A program made the position numbers and the translations under genes. From the NCBI GenBank assembly GCA_937891425.1, contig CALAGD010000088.1:16126-80125 (forward strand): a stretch of DNA of 64,000 nucleotides, in the 5' to 3' direction. Positions 45,028 through 55,921 of the stretch are shown piece after piece. A model generated the notes under the pieces. That model had not been told where the DNA came from. It made no database searches and saw only the letters and a list, made by a program, of their open reading frames with translations. The number at the start of each line of letters is the position of its first letter. The stretch's first letter is position 1. The stretch comes from an uncultured Pigmentiphaga sp. (GTDB lineage Bacteria; Pseudomonadota; Gammaproteobacteria; Burkholderiales; Burkholderiaceae_B).

Positions 45028-45459
45028 ATGCACGTACTGCCTTATCTGAACTTCGAAGGACGCTGCGAGGAAGCTCTTGACTTCTATCGCGAGGCCGTCG
45101 GCGCGCGGGTCAACGGCATGTTGCGCTACAGCGACCATCCGGGCGGACCGGCAGCCTGCGAAGGCGCGGTGCCCCCTGCTGGCGACAAGATCATGCATGC
45201 CAGCTTCATGGTGGGGGAAACGCTGCTGCTGGCAACCGATGGCATGGCACAAGGCGACCCTCGCTTCGAGGGCATGGCCCTGACCCTGGCGGTCCGCTCC
45301 GATGATGAAGCCCGCCGGCGGTTCGATGCCCTTGCCGCGGGTGGTGTGGTCAGGTCGCCGCTTGAACCGACTTTCTTCGCATCGCAGTTCGGGGTCGTGA
45401 CCGACCGGTTCGGCGTGACCTGGATGGTGGTCCATCTCAGCCCGCCTGCCGGTCTGTAG
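45028..45459 (+). CDS. VOC/PhnB-like (3-demethylubiquinone methyltransferase-like fold) protein
   Basis: 143-aa single-domain vicinal-oxygen-chelate protein: MHVLPYLNFEGRCEEALDFYREAVGA, MLRYSDHP, DKIMHASFMVGETLLLATDG and the C-terminal FGVVTDRFGVTWMVVH are typical of the PhnB/YjdN family. Function in this family is mostly unassigned. GGAGAG precedes the start. It is controlled, if at all, with the divergent tetR. Confidence 0.88.
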   Translation: MHVLPYLNFEGRCEEALDFYREAVGARVNGMLRYSDHPGGPAACEGAVPPAGDKIMHASFMVGETLLLATDGMAQGDPRFEGMALTLAVRSDDEARRRFDALAAGGVVRSPLEPTFFASQFGVVTDRFGVTWMVVHLSPPAGL

Positions 45460-45548
45460 TGGCCTACCCGAGACAGTGCCGGGCCGCCACAAAGTGACGG
45501 GGCGCGTGGGTCGGCCTTGGGGCGGGAAATGAGTTACGATGCGCGCAG

Positions 45549-46352
45549 TTGCAATTTGCCGTCACTTTCCCCAAGGAGGCCGCTATCCGAACCCTGGCAA
45601 TACTCGCAGCGCTTCCCGAAGAAATCGGTGAGATTCTTGAGCAGATGGAAGGCCACGCCGTTACGCACACCATCGGCATGCGCGATTATCACGTCGGCAC
45701 GCTGATGGGGCATCGGTGCGTGGTGACGCTGGCCCGGATCGGCAAGGTGGCAGCTGCGGCCACCACGGTCGTGCTCATTCGCGAATTCGGTGTCACCGAA
45801 GTGGTGTTCACCGGGCTGGCCGGGGGCATACACCCCTCGGTCAACGTCGGCGATGTGGTAGTCGGTACCGAACTCAAGCAGTACGATCTCGATGCCCGGC
45901 CACTGTTTCCCCAGTACGAGGTGCCCCTGCTGGGCATCAGCCGTTTCGAGGCCAGCGCCGAATTGTCCTCGGCGCTCGAAGCTGCCGCGCGGAATTTTCT
46001 GGCCGACGGCCTCGCCCGCGCCGTCGATCCCACGACCTGGGCTGAGCTGAAGCTCGGTGAGCCCCAGCTGCATACGGGCCTCATCGTCACGGGTGACCGT
46101 TTCGTGAATGAGCCGCGCGCCGGCCAGATGCTGCGCCAGTCGATACCCGACGCACTGTGCGTGGAGATGGAGGGCGCTGCCGTGGCCCAGGTGTGCCATG
46201 AATTCGGCGTGCCCTTTGCAGTATTGCGCACCGTTTCAGACCGTGCCGACCACGCCGCCACCGTCGATTTCACCACCTTCCTGAACCGCGTGGCGCGGGT
46301 CTATTCCGCGGGCATCCTGCGCCGTTTCCTGGAAACGCGCAGCGCGCGCTGA
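45549..46352 (+). CDS. mtnN: 5'-methylthioadenosine/S-adenosylhomocysteine nucleosidase
   Basis: Purine nucleosidase releasing adenine from MTA and SAH. Motifs: LAILAALPEEIGEILEQM at the N-terminus, VFTGLAGGIHPSVNVGDVVVGT, MEGAAVAQVCHEFGVPF with the base-binding Glu, and RTVSDRADHAA with the catalytic Asp. The start is uncertain: the only in-frame standard start nearby is TTG at 45549, but a perfect AAGGAGG (45573-45579) lies inside the frame and points at an ATC codon at 45585, just before the conserved N-terminus. Length and motifs are otherwise normal. Confidence 0.88.
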   Translation: MQFAVTFPKEAAIRTLAILAALPEEIGEILEQMEGHAVTHTIGMRDYHVGTLMGHRCVVTLARIGKVAAAATTVVLIREFGVTEVVFTGLAGGIHPSVNVGDVVVGTELKQYDLDARPLFPQYEVPLLGISRFEASAELSSALEAAARNFLADGLARAVDPTTWAELKLGEPQLHTGLIVTGDRFVNEPRAGQMLRQSIPDALCVEMEGAAVAQVCHEFGVPFAVLRTVSDRADHAATVDFTTFLNRVARVYSAGILRRFLETRSAR

Positions 46353-46407
46353 CTCCGCCGACCGGGCTGGACTCCGGGCGGCCTCGGGGCGGCGCTGCGC
46401 GCAGAGC

Positions 46408-47049
46408 TCACAACGGCGTGGGAATGGGCGGCTCGTCGAACGGCGAAGCATCGCCCTGCAGCCATTTCTCGCCACGGCGATACAGCGCTTCCACCACCGG
46501 TCCAGTAAGTTGCGGCATGTCACGCTTGATCGTGAAGCCCAGCTTCGTCTGCAGATAGGCGAGGTGCTGGTACCCTTTGGGGAATTGATCCAACAAATTC
46601 CGGTCGAGGGTCAGGCTTGCCGCGGGGTCGACGAGGTCCATGCGGTCTTTCTCGTAAATGGGCTGGCGTCGCACGATACGCCATTCTTCCTTGCCGGCTA
46701 TGGGGCGCCGTTCGAAAAAGTCGTAGAAGCGTCCGGTGCACACCACGTCAACCAGCGTGCCGTCGATCTCGCCACGCTGGTTGATGGTCATCTTGGTCTG
46801 CGCGATCGCGCGGTTGCCATTGACCTCGATGCTGACGCCGCCCAGGAAGTGCAGGATGGAAACGCCCCGCTCGAAGCCGGCCTTGCTGACTTCGATGAAC
46901 CGGGTGGCAGGGCCCTGAAACCACGTTGCGGACATCCAGCCGTCATCGTGCCAGACGGACTGGAAGCGATCCCAGAAGCCGGCATCGCGCCAGATGGCCC
47001 AGTTCTGTACGACTTCACTGATTTCAAGTTTGTCGTTGGTGATGCTCAT
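46408..47049 (-). CDS. SnoaL/NTF2-like (ring-hydroxylating dioxygenase beta-like) protein
   Basis: 213-aa protein with an NTF2-like fold: ITNDKLEISEVVQNWAIWRDAGFWDRFQSVWHDDGWMSATWFQGP, GVSILHFLGGVSIEVNGNRAIAQTKMTINQRGEIDG and VVCTGRFYDFFERR fit the SnoaL_4 group. Members act as small dehydratases/isomerases or as non-catalytic subunits. The ATG at 47049 has GGAG at normal spacing. It is divergent from an ABC importer and may belong to the same catabolic cluster. Confidence 0.82.
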   Translation of the reverse strand: MSITNDKLEISEVVQNWAIWRDAGFWDRFQSVWHDDGWMSATWFQGPATRFIEVSKAGFERGVSILHFLGGVSIEVNGNRAIAQTKMTINQRGEIDGTLVDVVCTGRFYDFFERRPIAGKEEWRIVRRQPIYEKDRMDLVDPAASLTLDRNLLDQFPKGYQHLAYLQTKLGFTIKRDMPQLTGPVVEALYRRGEKWLQGDASPFDEPPIPTPL

Positions 47050-47191
47050 ATCGTCTCCGAAAGAATCATGATGACCGGCGCGGTGTGCCAGGCGTGGCCG
47101 GCCCACGTCTTCTGAGCGCATGTTCCACCATAGCCGGACGTCATAAGGAAATAAGAAGTCTGACTAACAGACCTAGGGTTTTCCCGGTACT

Positions 47192-48013
47192 ATGAACCCT
47201 GTTTTCGAGGTTCATGATTCCGTGATCAATTCGTTACAACAGATGCAGACAATTCGGCGGTTCATCCCCCCGCTGGCAGTTGTCGTCTTGTGGCAGTTTT
47301 CCGTACAGCGATTCGGCGTTGGCGACGGGTTCATCCCCACGCCTGCCGAAGTCCTTCAGGCATTGTACGAGTGGATCTTCGGGAGTGGCGGCCGATACTC
47401 AGGTACCTGGTTCGCTTCGTTGCGCGACAGCGCCCTGCGTGTGGCCGCCGGCTTCTTTTCCGCCCTTCTGATCGGTGCCCCCATGGGCATCATGATCGGA
47501 CGTTCGAAGCTCGCTGCCGATCTGGTTGATCCCATACTGCAGGTGCTGCGTCCCATCCCGACGGCTTCCTGGATTCCTTTCTGCCTCATCTTTTTTGGCA
47601 TCGGCTCCTCGGCCGCAATCGCGCTCGTGGCGGTCGGAGCGTTTTTTCCCATTGTGCTCAACGCGACGGCGGGGGCGCGCCAGGTGTCGACACTGCATCT
47701 GCGCAGCGCGCGCATGCTCGACGCGACGCCCTGGCAGACACTGCGCTGGGTGGTGTTGCCCGCTGCGCTCCCCTCGCTGCTCGTAGGAGCGCGCATCGCG
47801 CTTGGCCTGGCCTGGATGCTGGTGGTGATCTCCGAGATGGTGGCCGTGAAGTCCGGTCTGGGCTATGAGCTCTGGGATGCGTATTACTACAACCGCATGG
47901 ATGTCGTAGTCGCTGCCATGGTCACGGTGGGCGTGTTTGGCTATCTGTCCGACTACCTCATCCGGCTCATCGTGCGCCGCTATCTCTTCTGGCATGGCGA
48001 CGCGCGCAAATGA
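47192..48013 (+). CDS. ABC transporter permease, nitrate/sulfonate/taurine type
   Basis: 273-aa permease of the SsuC/TauC/NrtB class with about six helices; the coupling loop reads LRSARMLDATPWQTLRWVVLPAALPSLLVGARIALGLAWMLVVISEMVA, characteristic of this family. First of an ABC set with the ATPase (48040) and binding protein (48943). Start uncertain: ATG at 47192 is used; the ATG at 47243 would remove 17 residues. Confidence 0.9.
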   Translation: MNPVFEVHDSVINSLQQMQTIRRFIPPLAVVVLWQFSVQRFGVGDGFIPTPAEVLQALYEWIFGSGGRYSGTWFASLRDSALRVAAGFFSALLIGAPMGIMIGRSKLAADLVDPILQVLRPIPTASWIPFCLIFFGIGSSAAIALVAVGAFFPIVLNATAGARQVSTLHLRSARMLDATPWQTLRWVVLPAALPSLLVGARIALGLAWMLVVISEMVAVKSGLGYELWDAYYYNRMDVVVAAMVTVGVFGYLSDYLIRLIVRRYLFWHGDARK

Positions 48014-48039
48014 TGCGTCGTGCCGCAAGGAGAACCTGA

Positions 48040-48810
48040 ATGTTCGTTGAAACCAGCCACATTGCCGCAGGCATTGAAGTGAAGGGCTTGCGCAAGGTCT
48101 ATCGTTCGGCCAACGGCGACGTCGTGGCCATCGATGGCCTCGACCTGCAGGTGCAGCCGGGCGAGTTCCTGTGCATTCTGGGCCCTTCGGGCTGTGGCAA
48201 GAGTTCCTTGCTCAACATTCTGGCGGGTTTCGAAGCGCCTACCTCGGGGGTCGCGCTCCTGAACGGGCAACCGATTGACGGACCGTCGCGCCTGCAAGGC
48301 GTGGTGTTTCAGGATACGGCAGCGCTTTTCCCCTGGCTGAGCATCTACGACAACGTGGGATTCGGCTTGCGCAACTCCGGCCTGTCCGCGGCAGAGCGCG
48401 ACGAGAAGATCCGCTCCGCACTGGCATTGGTGGGGTTGGAAGAGTTTGCCAACAAATGGCCACATCAGTTGTCGGGCGGGATGCGCCAGCTGGCCTCGAT
48501 CGCCCGGGTGCTGGTTACCGACAGCCGCGTGCTGCTCATGGACGAGCCATTCGCTGCGCTCGATGCCATGACCCGGCAGCGTATGCAGCACAAGCTGCTC
48601 GAGATCTGGGAGGCGACGAGTCTTACCGTCGTGCTCATTACGCACAGCGTCGATGAGGCGATCTACCTGGCCAACAGGGTCGTGGTGTTCACCTCGCGCC
48701 CGGCCCGTATTGCCACCGAGATTCGGGTAGACCTGCCGTATCCGCGTTCGGTTACCGACGCCCAGTTCAACGAGCTGAAGTCGATCGCCCTGAGCGAGCT
48801 GGGCTTCTGA
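48040..48810 (+). CDS. ABC transporter ATPase, nitrate/sulfonate/taurine type
   Basis: 256-aa ATPase: Walker A GPSGCGKSS, signature LSGGMRQLASIARVL, Walker B VLLMDEPFAALD, switch THS. The text GVVFQDTAALFPWLSIYDNVGFGL and THSVDEAIYLANRVVVFTSRPARI is typical of the SsuB/TauB family. It starts 26 nt after the permease. The switch has THS (His present) as normal for this group. Confidence 0.92.
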   Translation: MFVETSHIAAGIEVKGLRKVYRSANGDVVAIDGLDLQVQPGEFLCILGPSGCGKSSLLNILAGFEAPTSGVALLNGQPIDGPSRLQGVVFQDTAALFPWLSIYDNVGFGLRNSGLSAAERDEKIRSALALVGLEEFANKWPHQLSGGMRQLASIARVLVTDSRVLLMDEPFAALDAMTRQRMQHKLLEIWEATSLTVVLITHSVDEAIYLANRVVVFTSRPARIATEIRVDLPYPRSVTDAQFNELKSIALSELGF

Positions 48811-48942
48811 GCAGCACCCGGTGCGCGCAGCGGGCGCGCACCCGAACCGACCCGACAAGTTGCACGATGGCGGCCATCGTCATGCCGCCCGGGCGTCTTT
48901 CACCCCATGTTTTCGATTTCCCAGATGAACAGGATTTCACAA

Positions 48943-49878
48943 ATGACTCGTCTCCGCGCTTTCATCGTTTCCGTTGCCATCACTTCGGCTTTGGCTTCCG
49001 GAGCTGCCATCGCCCAGGACAAGCCGCTGGTTCGCGTCGGCTATTTTTCGCAGCTGCATGATGCGGCCGTACTGGATCTGCAGAACCGGCTTGCTGACCA
49101 GTACCGCTTCGAGTATGTGCGTTTCCAGCGCTATGCCGATGCGGCAATTGCGCTGAGCCGCGGCGATATCGACATCTCTTCGCTGGGCTACGCCAACCTC
49201 ATCACCGAGGCCTCGAAGAACACGGAGCCCAAGTTCCAGTTCGTGGCCGGACTGGCGCGAGGCGCCATCAACCTGGTGTGCAACAACAAGGTTGAAGTCA
49301 AGGACTGGAGTGATCTGAAAGGCAAGACCATCGGTATCGTGTCAGGCTTTCCAGAAGTGTTCCTCGATGACGCGCTCGAGAAAAACGGGCAGAGCCCACG
49401 CGACATCCGCAAGGTCAACTTCGCCGTGGCCGGCCCTCCCGTGCTGCAGGCGCTGCAGGATGGCACGACCGATTGCTCGGCCGTGTTCGAGCCGTTCGGT
49501 GCGACGGCCGTAAGTGGCGGCTACGCCTATTACCCGCCCACCAATATTGCTGACAATTCCTTCAAGGGCCTGAACAACGCCCTTGCAGTCAGCACCGGGT
49601 TTGCACAGAAGAACGCGGACGTGGTGAAGGATATCGCCGGAGCCATTCAGGCGTCGACTGCGCACTTCCAGGCACAGCCCCAGGAATGGATCGAATTCAT
49701 GACCCGGTCGCAGGACTTTCCGAAGGAGATCGTGCAGATTGGTGTGGAGCGTGTCGAGCTCGACTCCACACTCTACCCGCAGGAAGCGGCGCTGCTCGCG
49801 CAAAAAATGCAAAAGCTGGGGCTCATCCGCAAGACGCCGGAGAGCGTACAGCTGAACGCGTTTTTTGCCGCGCAGTAA
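48943..49878 (+). CDS. ABC transporter substrate-binding protein (NMT1/SsuA-like)
   Basis: 311-aa periplasmic binding protein. Signal peptide (RLRAFIVSVAITSALASGAAIAQ), then VRVGYFSQLHDAAVLDLQNRLADQ, FQRYADAAIALSRGDIDISSLGYANLITEA and DLKGKTIGIVSGFPEVFLDDAL, typical of the SsuA/TauA/ThiY group. The start at 48943 is chosen because AGGA lies eight bases upstream; ATGs at 48907 and 48925 lack a ribosome site. Ligand unknown; the neighbouring hydroxylase suggests an aromatic compound. Confidence 0.88.
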   Translation: MTRLRAFIVSVAITSALASGAAIAQDKPLVRVGYFSQLHDAAVLDLQNRLADQYRFEYVRFQRYADAAIALSRGDIDISSLGYANLITEASKNTEPKFQFVAGLARGAINLVCNNKVEVKDWSDLKGKTIGIVSGFPEVFLDDALEKNGQSPRDIRKVNFAVAGPPVLQALQDGTTDCSAVFEPFGATAVSGGYAYYPPTNIADNSFKGLNNALAVSTGFAQKNADVVKDIAGAIQASTAHFQAQPQEWIEFMTRSQDFPKEIVQIGVERVELDSTLYPQEAALLAQKMQKLGLIRKTPESVQLNAFFAAQ

Positions 49879-50009
49879 GGTAAGCCGACGGGAAGCGCCG
49901 TCAGGATTCGATCGTCCGCAGCCGCACCTGTTCCGGGCCCGGCCGATTGCGCGGCGGTATGGGTCCGGATCAGGACATGCGGCCATCATGGAATTCAGGG
50001 AGGTTTGTC

Positions 50010-50909
50010 ATGACTCAAATCGCAGCACCCGCACAAGGTCTGGCCAGCGCCGAGTGGCTCGCGCAACAGCTTGGGCGCAGTGACGTTGTCGTGCTCGACA
50101 GTACCACCAACATCGTGGCCGATGCCGATGGCCATGAGCGCGTGGTAGCCGAGCGCGCGGCTTTTGAAAGGGAACACATTCCTGGCGCGCAGTTCGTGGA
50201 TCTGCAAGGTGAACTTTCCGACGGAGCAAGTCCGTACAATTTCACTCTGCCTTCATCCGAGCATTTCGAGGCCGCGTTGCAGCGGCTCGGCATCAATACG
50301 AACGATACGGTCATCGTGTACAGCTCGGGCAATCCATGGTGGGCCACACGGATCTGGTGGATGTTCCATCATTTCGGACTAGACAATGCCTACGTACTCG
50401 ACGGTGGCCTGAAGTACTGGAAGCGCCTGGGGTTGCCGCTCGAGTCCGGGCCCGGCAAGGTCAGGCCGTTGGGCGACATCCGTATCACCCGGCCGCGCCG
50501 GCTGGTCATCGATGGTGACACCCTGAAGGCACGTCTGGGCGAGGCGGGGCTGAAGCTGGTGAATGCGCTGCCGCCCGACAAGTTCTCAGGGAAGAGCCCG
50601 GTCCATGGCGGACGGCCTGGCCATATCCCGGGTAGCGTCAACGTCCCTGCCGGGTCGTTGCTCGATCCGGAGACGGGCCGCCTGAAACCTGCCGAAACCA
50701 TCCGCAAGACGCTCGAGGATGCGGGCCTGTTGCAACCGGAAGCGGAGGTCGTCGCCTATTGCGGTGGCGGAGTTTCGGCAACGCAGGTCCTGTTTGCGTT
50801 GTACCGCGCCGGTCATCCCGGGTTGAGGCTTTACGACGCCTCGCTCTCGGAGTGGGCGCACCGCGACGGTTTTCCTCTCGTCGTGACCCATGTGCAGGAA
50901 CAAGCGTAA
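50010..50909 (+). CDS. Tandem rhodanese sulfurtransferase
   Basis: 299-aa protein of two rhodanese domains. N-terminal part SAEWLAQQLGRSDVVVLDSTT, AAFEREHIPGAQFVDLQGELSD, VIVYSSGNPWWATRIWWMFHHFGLDNAYVLDGGLKYWKRLG; C-terminal GRPGHIPGSVNVPAGSLLD and active-site loop VAYCGGGVSATQVLF with the nucleophile Cys. The CGGGVSA loop differs from the CGSG form of the 25494 enzyme, so the substrate may differ. Start supported by AGGGAGG. It follows the ABC importer by 131 nt. Confidence 0.9.
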   Translation: MTQIAAPAQGLASAEWLAQQLGRSDVVVLDSTTNIVADADGHERVVAERAAFEREHIPGAQFVDLQGELSDGASPYNFTLPSSEHFEAALQRLGINTNDTVIVYSSGNPWWATRIWWMFHHFGLDNAYVLDGGLKYWKRLGLPLESGPGKVRPLGDIRITRPRRLVIDGDTLKARLGEAGLKLVNALPPDKFSGKSPVHGGRPGHIPGSVNVPAGSLLDPETGRLKPAETIRKTLEDAGLLQPEAEVVAYCGGGVSATQVLFALYRAGHPGLRLYDASLSEWAHRDGFPLVVTHVQEQA

Positions 50910-50924
50910 TTCAGGGGCAAGCAA

Positions 50925-52607
50925 GTGGACGATAGATACGATGTCATCATCGCGGGCACCGGTCCGACCGGCCTGACACTCGCGAACATTCTGGGCCGGC
51001 ATGGGGTGCGCACGCTGGTACTCGAACGCGACCCTGGCCTGTCGACATTTCCAAAGGCTCTCAACCTCGACGACGAATTCTTTCGTCTGCTGCATGCTCT
51101 CGGGCTGGGCGAGGCCATCAAGGCGCATGCCAAGTACCCCATCTCGTACGATTACGTCTCGCCGCTTGGGCTGCGGCTGGCCTACGTCGAGGGGCGCTAC
51201 ACCGAACACAACTTTCCCAACCGGGCAGCCATTTTCCAGCCCGAGTTCGAGCGTATCCTCGCCGAACATGCGCTGGCGACGGGCCAGGTGAACATCGAAT
51301 TCGACCGCGAGCTGGTGCAGTTCACCGATACGGGAACGGGCGTGGCGGTAGTGGCGCGCAACGCCGCTGGCGAGCAGTTCGGGTACTCGGCGCAATACCT
51401 GGTCGGCGCCGACGGCGCACATAGCGCATGCCGCAAACTGCTGGGCCTGCGTCTCGACGAAGTTGACAAGTTCGATGTGCGTCACGTGGTGATCGACGTG
51501 CTCGACGATATCGACCCCAGCCCCATGGCGCTTACGAAAATGGGCTGGCGGCGCAATTTCTTCAGCATGCCGGCGCCCAACGGCCGCCGCTTCGAGTTCT
51601 CGTTGCAGCCCCACGAGACGGCCGAACAACTGCTTGACGATGACACCTTGCGCCGCCTGTTCAAGCCCTGGCGCAACTACGACGAGCTCAAGGTCATCCG
51701 CAAGGTCGTGCATACATTTCGTTCGCGTATTGCCCCCCGTTTTCAGCAGGGGCGTGTTTTCTTAGCGGGTGATGCCGCACACCTGATGCCCATTTTCGGG
51801 TCGCAGGGCATGAACAGTGGCGCCCGCGACGCCAACAACCTCGGCTGGAAACTCGTCAGTGTCATCAGGTACGGGGCTTCTCCCGACATTCTGGCGACCT
51901 ACAACGAGGAGCGCTGGGGCGCCGTGCTGGAAACCATACGCATGGCCACCACCAACGGCAAGCTGCAGCGAGTGAAGTCCATCCCGATGTCGCTGCTGCG
52001 TGACCTGGTTTTTGGCATGCTGCGCCTGGTGCCGCCGGCGAACCGCTACTTCCGCGAGATGCGCTACATACCAAAGCCCTTCCTGCGTTCGCCCCTCATT
52101 GTTCCGGGCGCTGAACGGGGGCGCAAGGAGGAAGTGGTTGGCCGGCTGCTGCCCAACCCTTCCGTCGTGGCCAGCGGGCAGAAGGTACTGCTCGACGACC
52201 TGCTGGGATATGGCTTCGCTGTGGTCGGGCTGGGCGTGTCCGCACAGGAAGCCGTGGCGCTGCGCCCGCTGGCGGAACGCCTGCGCGCCAACGTCGTGGT
52301 GCTGTCGTCGGGGCCGCACGTGCCTGCGGAGGACGGCAGCGGGGTGGCGCAGACCGCTGCCCCAGACGGGCACATAACGGCAGTGCAGCCAGCCGTTCTG
52401 GCCGACGACCGGCTGGCGGCAGTATGGCAGCAGTACCGTGGCCAGTGGCTGCTCCTGCGGCCCGACCGCGTGGTAGCCGCCGCCGGTAGGCTGGATGCGC
52501 TGAAGCGGGCTGCCTCAGCATTGCAGGAAGTGCTGCAGGCAGGGCCGGGCACCGGGCGGGTCAACGGCACCGCACGGGATGGCGAGCGCGCCCGTACCGC
52601 AGCCTAG
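50925..52607 (+). CDS. FAD-dependent aromatic hydroxylase (MhpA/PheA-TfdB class)
   Basis: 560-aa flavin monooxygenase of the 3-(3-hydroxyphenyl)propionate hydroxylase type. Motifs: VIIAGTGPTGLTLANILGRHG (FAD Rossmann), PKALNLDDEFFRLLHALGLG, VGADGAHSACRKLLGL, and FLAGDAAHLMPIFGSQGMNSGARDANNLGWKL. The C-terminal thioredoxin-like domain (about 430-545) is present. GTG start at 50925. It follows the sulfurtransferase by 15 nt and precedes a thioesterase; with the ABC importer it looks like a pathway for an unidentified hydroxyaromatic acid. Confidence 0.88.
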   Translation: MDDRYDVIIAGTGPTGLTLANILGRHGVRTLVLERDPGLSTFPKALNLDDEFFRLLHALGLGEAIKAHAKYPISYDYVSPLGLRLAYVEGRYTEHNFPNRAAIFQPEFERILAEHALATGQVNIEFDRELVQFTDTGTGVAVVARNAAGEQFGYSAQYLVGADGAHSACRKLLGLRLDEVDKFDVRHVVIDVLDDIDPSPMALTKMGWRRNFFSMPAPNGRRFEFSLQPHETAEQLLDDDTLRRLFKPWRNYDELKVIRKVVHTFRSRIAPRFQQGRVFLAGDAAHLMPIFGSQGMNSGARDANNLGWKLVSVIRYGASPDILATYNEERWGAVLETIRMATTNGKLQRVKSIPMSLLRDLVFGMLRLVPPANRYFREMRYIPKPFLRSPLIVPGAERGRKEEVVGRLLPNPSVVASGQKVLLDDLLGYGFAVVGLGVSAQEAVALRPLAERLRANVVVLSSGPHVPAEDGSGVAQTAAPDGHITAVQPAVLADDRLAAVWQQYRGQWLLLRPDRVVAAAGRLDALKRAASALQEVLQAGPGTGRVNGTARDGERARTAA

Positions 52608-52720
52608 CGCGCATGCCGGGGCCGTACATCCGGCATGCGATACCTGTTACGATCAGCGCTGTTCCGGCCAGGGATCAGGGCCGCGTTCTTGCGCCAACTT
52701 TGCCGTAAGCAGGAGTTCAG

Positions 52721-53137
52721 ATGAGTCGGATACATGTCGTTCACGATGAGATCCAGTTCAAGCATTGCGATCCCGCGGGCATCGTCTTTTTCCCGCGCTT
52801 CGTCGAAATGGTGAACGACACGGTTGAACATTGGTTCCAGCACGGGTTGGGAGTCAGCTTCGCCGAGCTGCACATGGTGCGTCGCATGGGCATTCCGTGT
52901 GCCGCGCTCAACTGCGAGTTCAAGTCGCCGGGCCGCCTCGGCGAGCGCATCATCCGTGAGTTGCGCGTGCAGAAGGTGGGCCGCAGCTCGCTTGGCATGC
53001 GCATCGAGATCAAGAGTGCGGAAACACCGCACGAGCTGAAAATGGCGGCCGACATGACGGTGGTGTTCGTCGACCTGGACGGCATCCGGTCGGTGGAGAT
53101 TCCGGCGGATATCCGCGCACGGCTGGAAGTTGAGTAG
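52721..53137 (+). CDS. 4-hydroxybenzoyl-CoA thioesterase-like protein
   Basis: 138-aa hotdog thioesterase: IQFKHCDPAGIVFFPRFVEMVNDTVEHWF with the catalytic Asp of the HCDPAGIVFFP motif, LNCEFKSPGRLGERI and the beta-strand ending VVFVDLDGIRSVEIPADIR. It hydrolyses aromatic or other acyl-CoA thioesters in this family. Start by AGGAG. Possibly the last gene of the hydroxylase cluster, 113 nt after the hydroxylase. Confidence 0.88.
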   Translation: MSRIHVVHDEIQFKHCDPAGIVFFPRFVEMVNDTVEHWFQHGLGVSFAELHMVRRMGIPCAALNCEFKSPGRLGERIIRELRVQKVGRSSLGMRIEIKSAETPHELKMAADMTVVFVDLDGIRSVEIPADIRARLEVE

Positions 53138-53268
53138 AAGCGCGTACCCCCGGGTTACTGTTGTTTCAACGGTCCCAATGCATGCACGGGGCCCATGCGT
53201 GCACCCAGTACCTGTCGTCGTACCGCCGCGATGGCGGCGGGCGGGGCTTCACGTCGCTGCTGCACTGA

Positions 53269-55104
<1,836 letters not shown>

Positions 55105-55243
55105 GATCGCCTCATTCGGTGAGTGGAGATGAGAGGGATTGTGCCGATTCTTCAAAGAAATTTGTTTTCATAACAATAAAATTCATGATTTAAACTTGCA
55201 CTACGATCGTTCTATGAAATTCTGTTGCATCTGCATACTAGCC

Positions 55244-55279
55244 AAGGAGGATAATTTCATGACAGTCACGTTTGCTTGA
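55244..55279 (+). other. Six-codon mini-ORF with a perfect Shine-Dalgarno before the Lrp gene
   Basis: AAGGAGG (55244-55250), eight bases, then ATG at 55259 followed by five codons (T-V-T-F-A) and TGA. It lies in the AT-rich glmS-lrp divergent region, 28 nt before the Lrp-type start. It may be a regulatory leader peptide or a relic; coding function is not shown. Confidence 0.35.
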
Positions 55280-55307
55280 ATACGTCATCGCATTTCAGAG
55301 TTGAATC

Positions 55308-55814
55308 ATGTCGACCAGTGCCAACAACGCAGCAGTCGGTGTCACGGCGCGGCCTCCGCTGGAGCTCGACGCCCTCGATCTGCGCATTCTCGAGGTTCTG
55401 CAGGCAGATGCCTCACTCACCAACCAGGAACTGGCAGCCCGGGTGAATGCGTCGGCGCCCACCTGCTTGCGGCGCGTGCGCCGGCTGCGTGAGCTGGGCG
55501 TGATCGACCGCATCGTCGCAATCCTGGCGCCCGAGAAAGTGGGCAAGCCGCTGACCGCGATCGTGGAGATCACCCTCGATGTGCAGACCTCCGAGGCGAT
55601 GGAGGCGTTTGAGGAGGTGGTGCGCGGCGAGCCTGCCATCGCACAGTGCTACCGGGTTTCGAGTGGCCCTGATTTCATCGTCATAGCCGTCGTGCGCGAC
55701 ATGGCTGCCTACCACGAGCTGGTCCGACGTACGTTCACTCGGCATGCAAATGTCCGCAACGTGCGAACTTTTTTTGCGATACATCAAAGCAAGTTCGACA
55801 CACGAGTGCTGTAA
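55308..55814 (+). CDS. Lrp/AsnC-family transcriptional regulator
   Basis: 168-aa regulator: helix-turn-helix LDALDLRILEVLQADASLTNQELAARVNASAPTCLRRVRRLRELGVIDRIVAIL and a RAM/AsnC ligand domain with VEEVVRGEPAIAQCYRVSSGPDFIVIAVVRD-like text. It probably binds an amino acid and acts locally; it is divergent from glmS across 203 bp. The effector and targets are unknown. Confidence 0.92.
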   Translation: MSTSANNAAVGVTARPPLELDALDLRILEVLQADASLTNQELAARVNASAPTCLRRVRRLRELGVIDRIVAILAPEKVGKPLTAIVEITLDVQTSEAMEAFEEVVRGEPAIAQCYRVSSGPDFIVIAVVRDMAAYHELVRRTFTRHANVRNVRTFFAIHQSKFDTRVL

Positions 55815-55921
55815 TATTGGCATGCGAAACGTCGGTTTCAACTAACGATACGGTCGAGGGGTAATACGGCGGCGTGGGCGAACCAGCGCCGCGCCGGACC
55901 GGAGGTTTTAGGAGATAGGTC

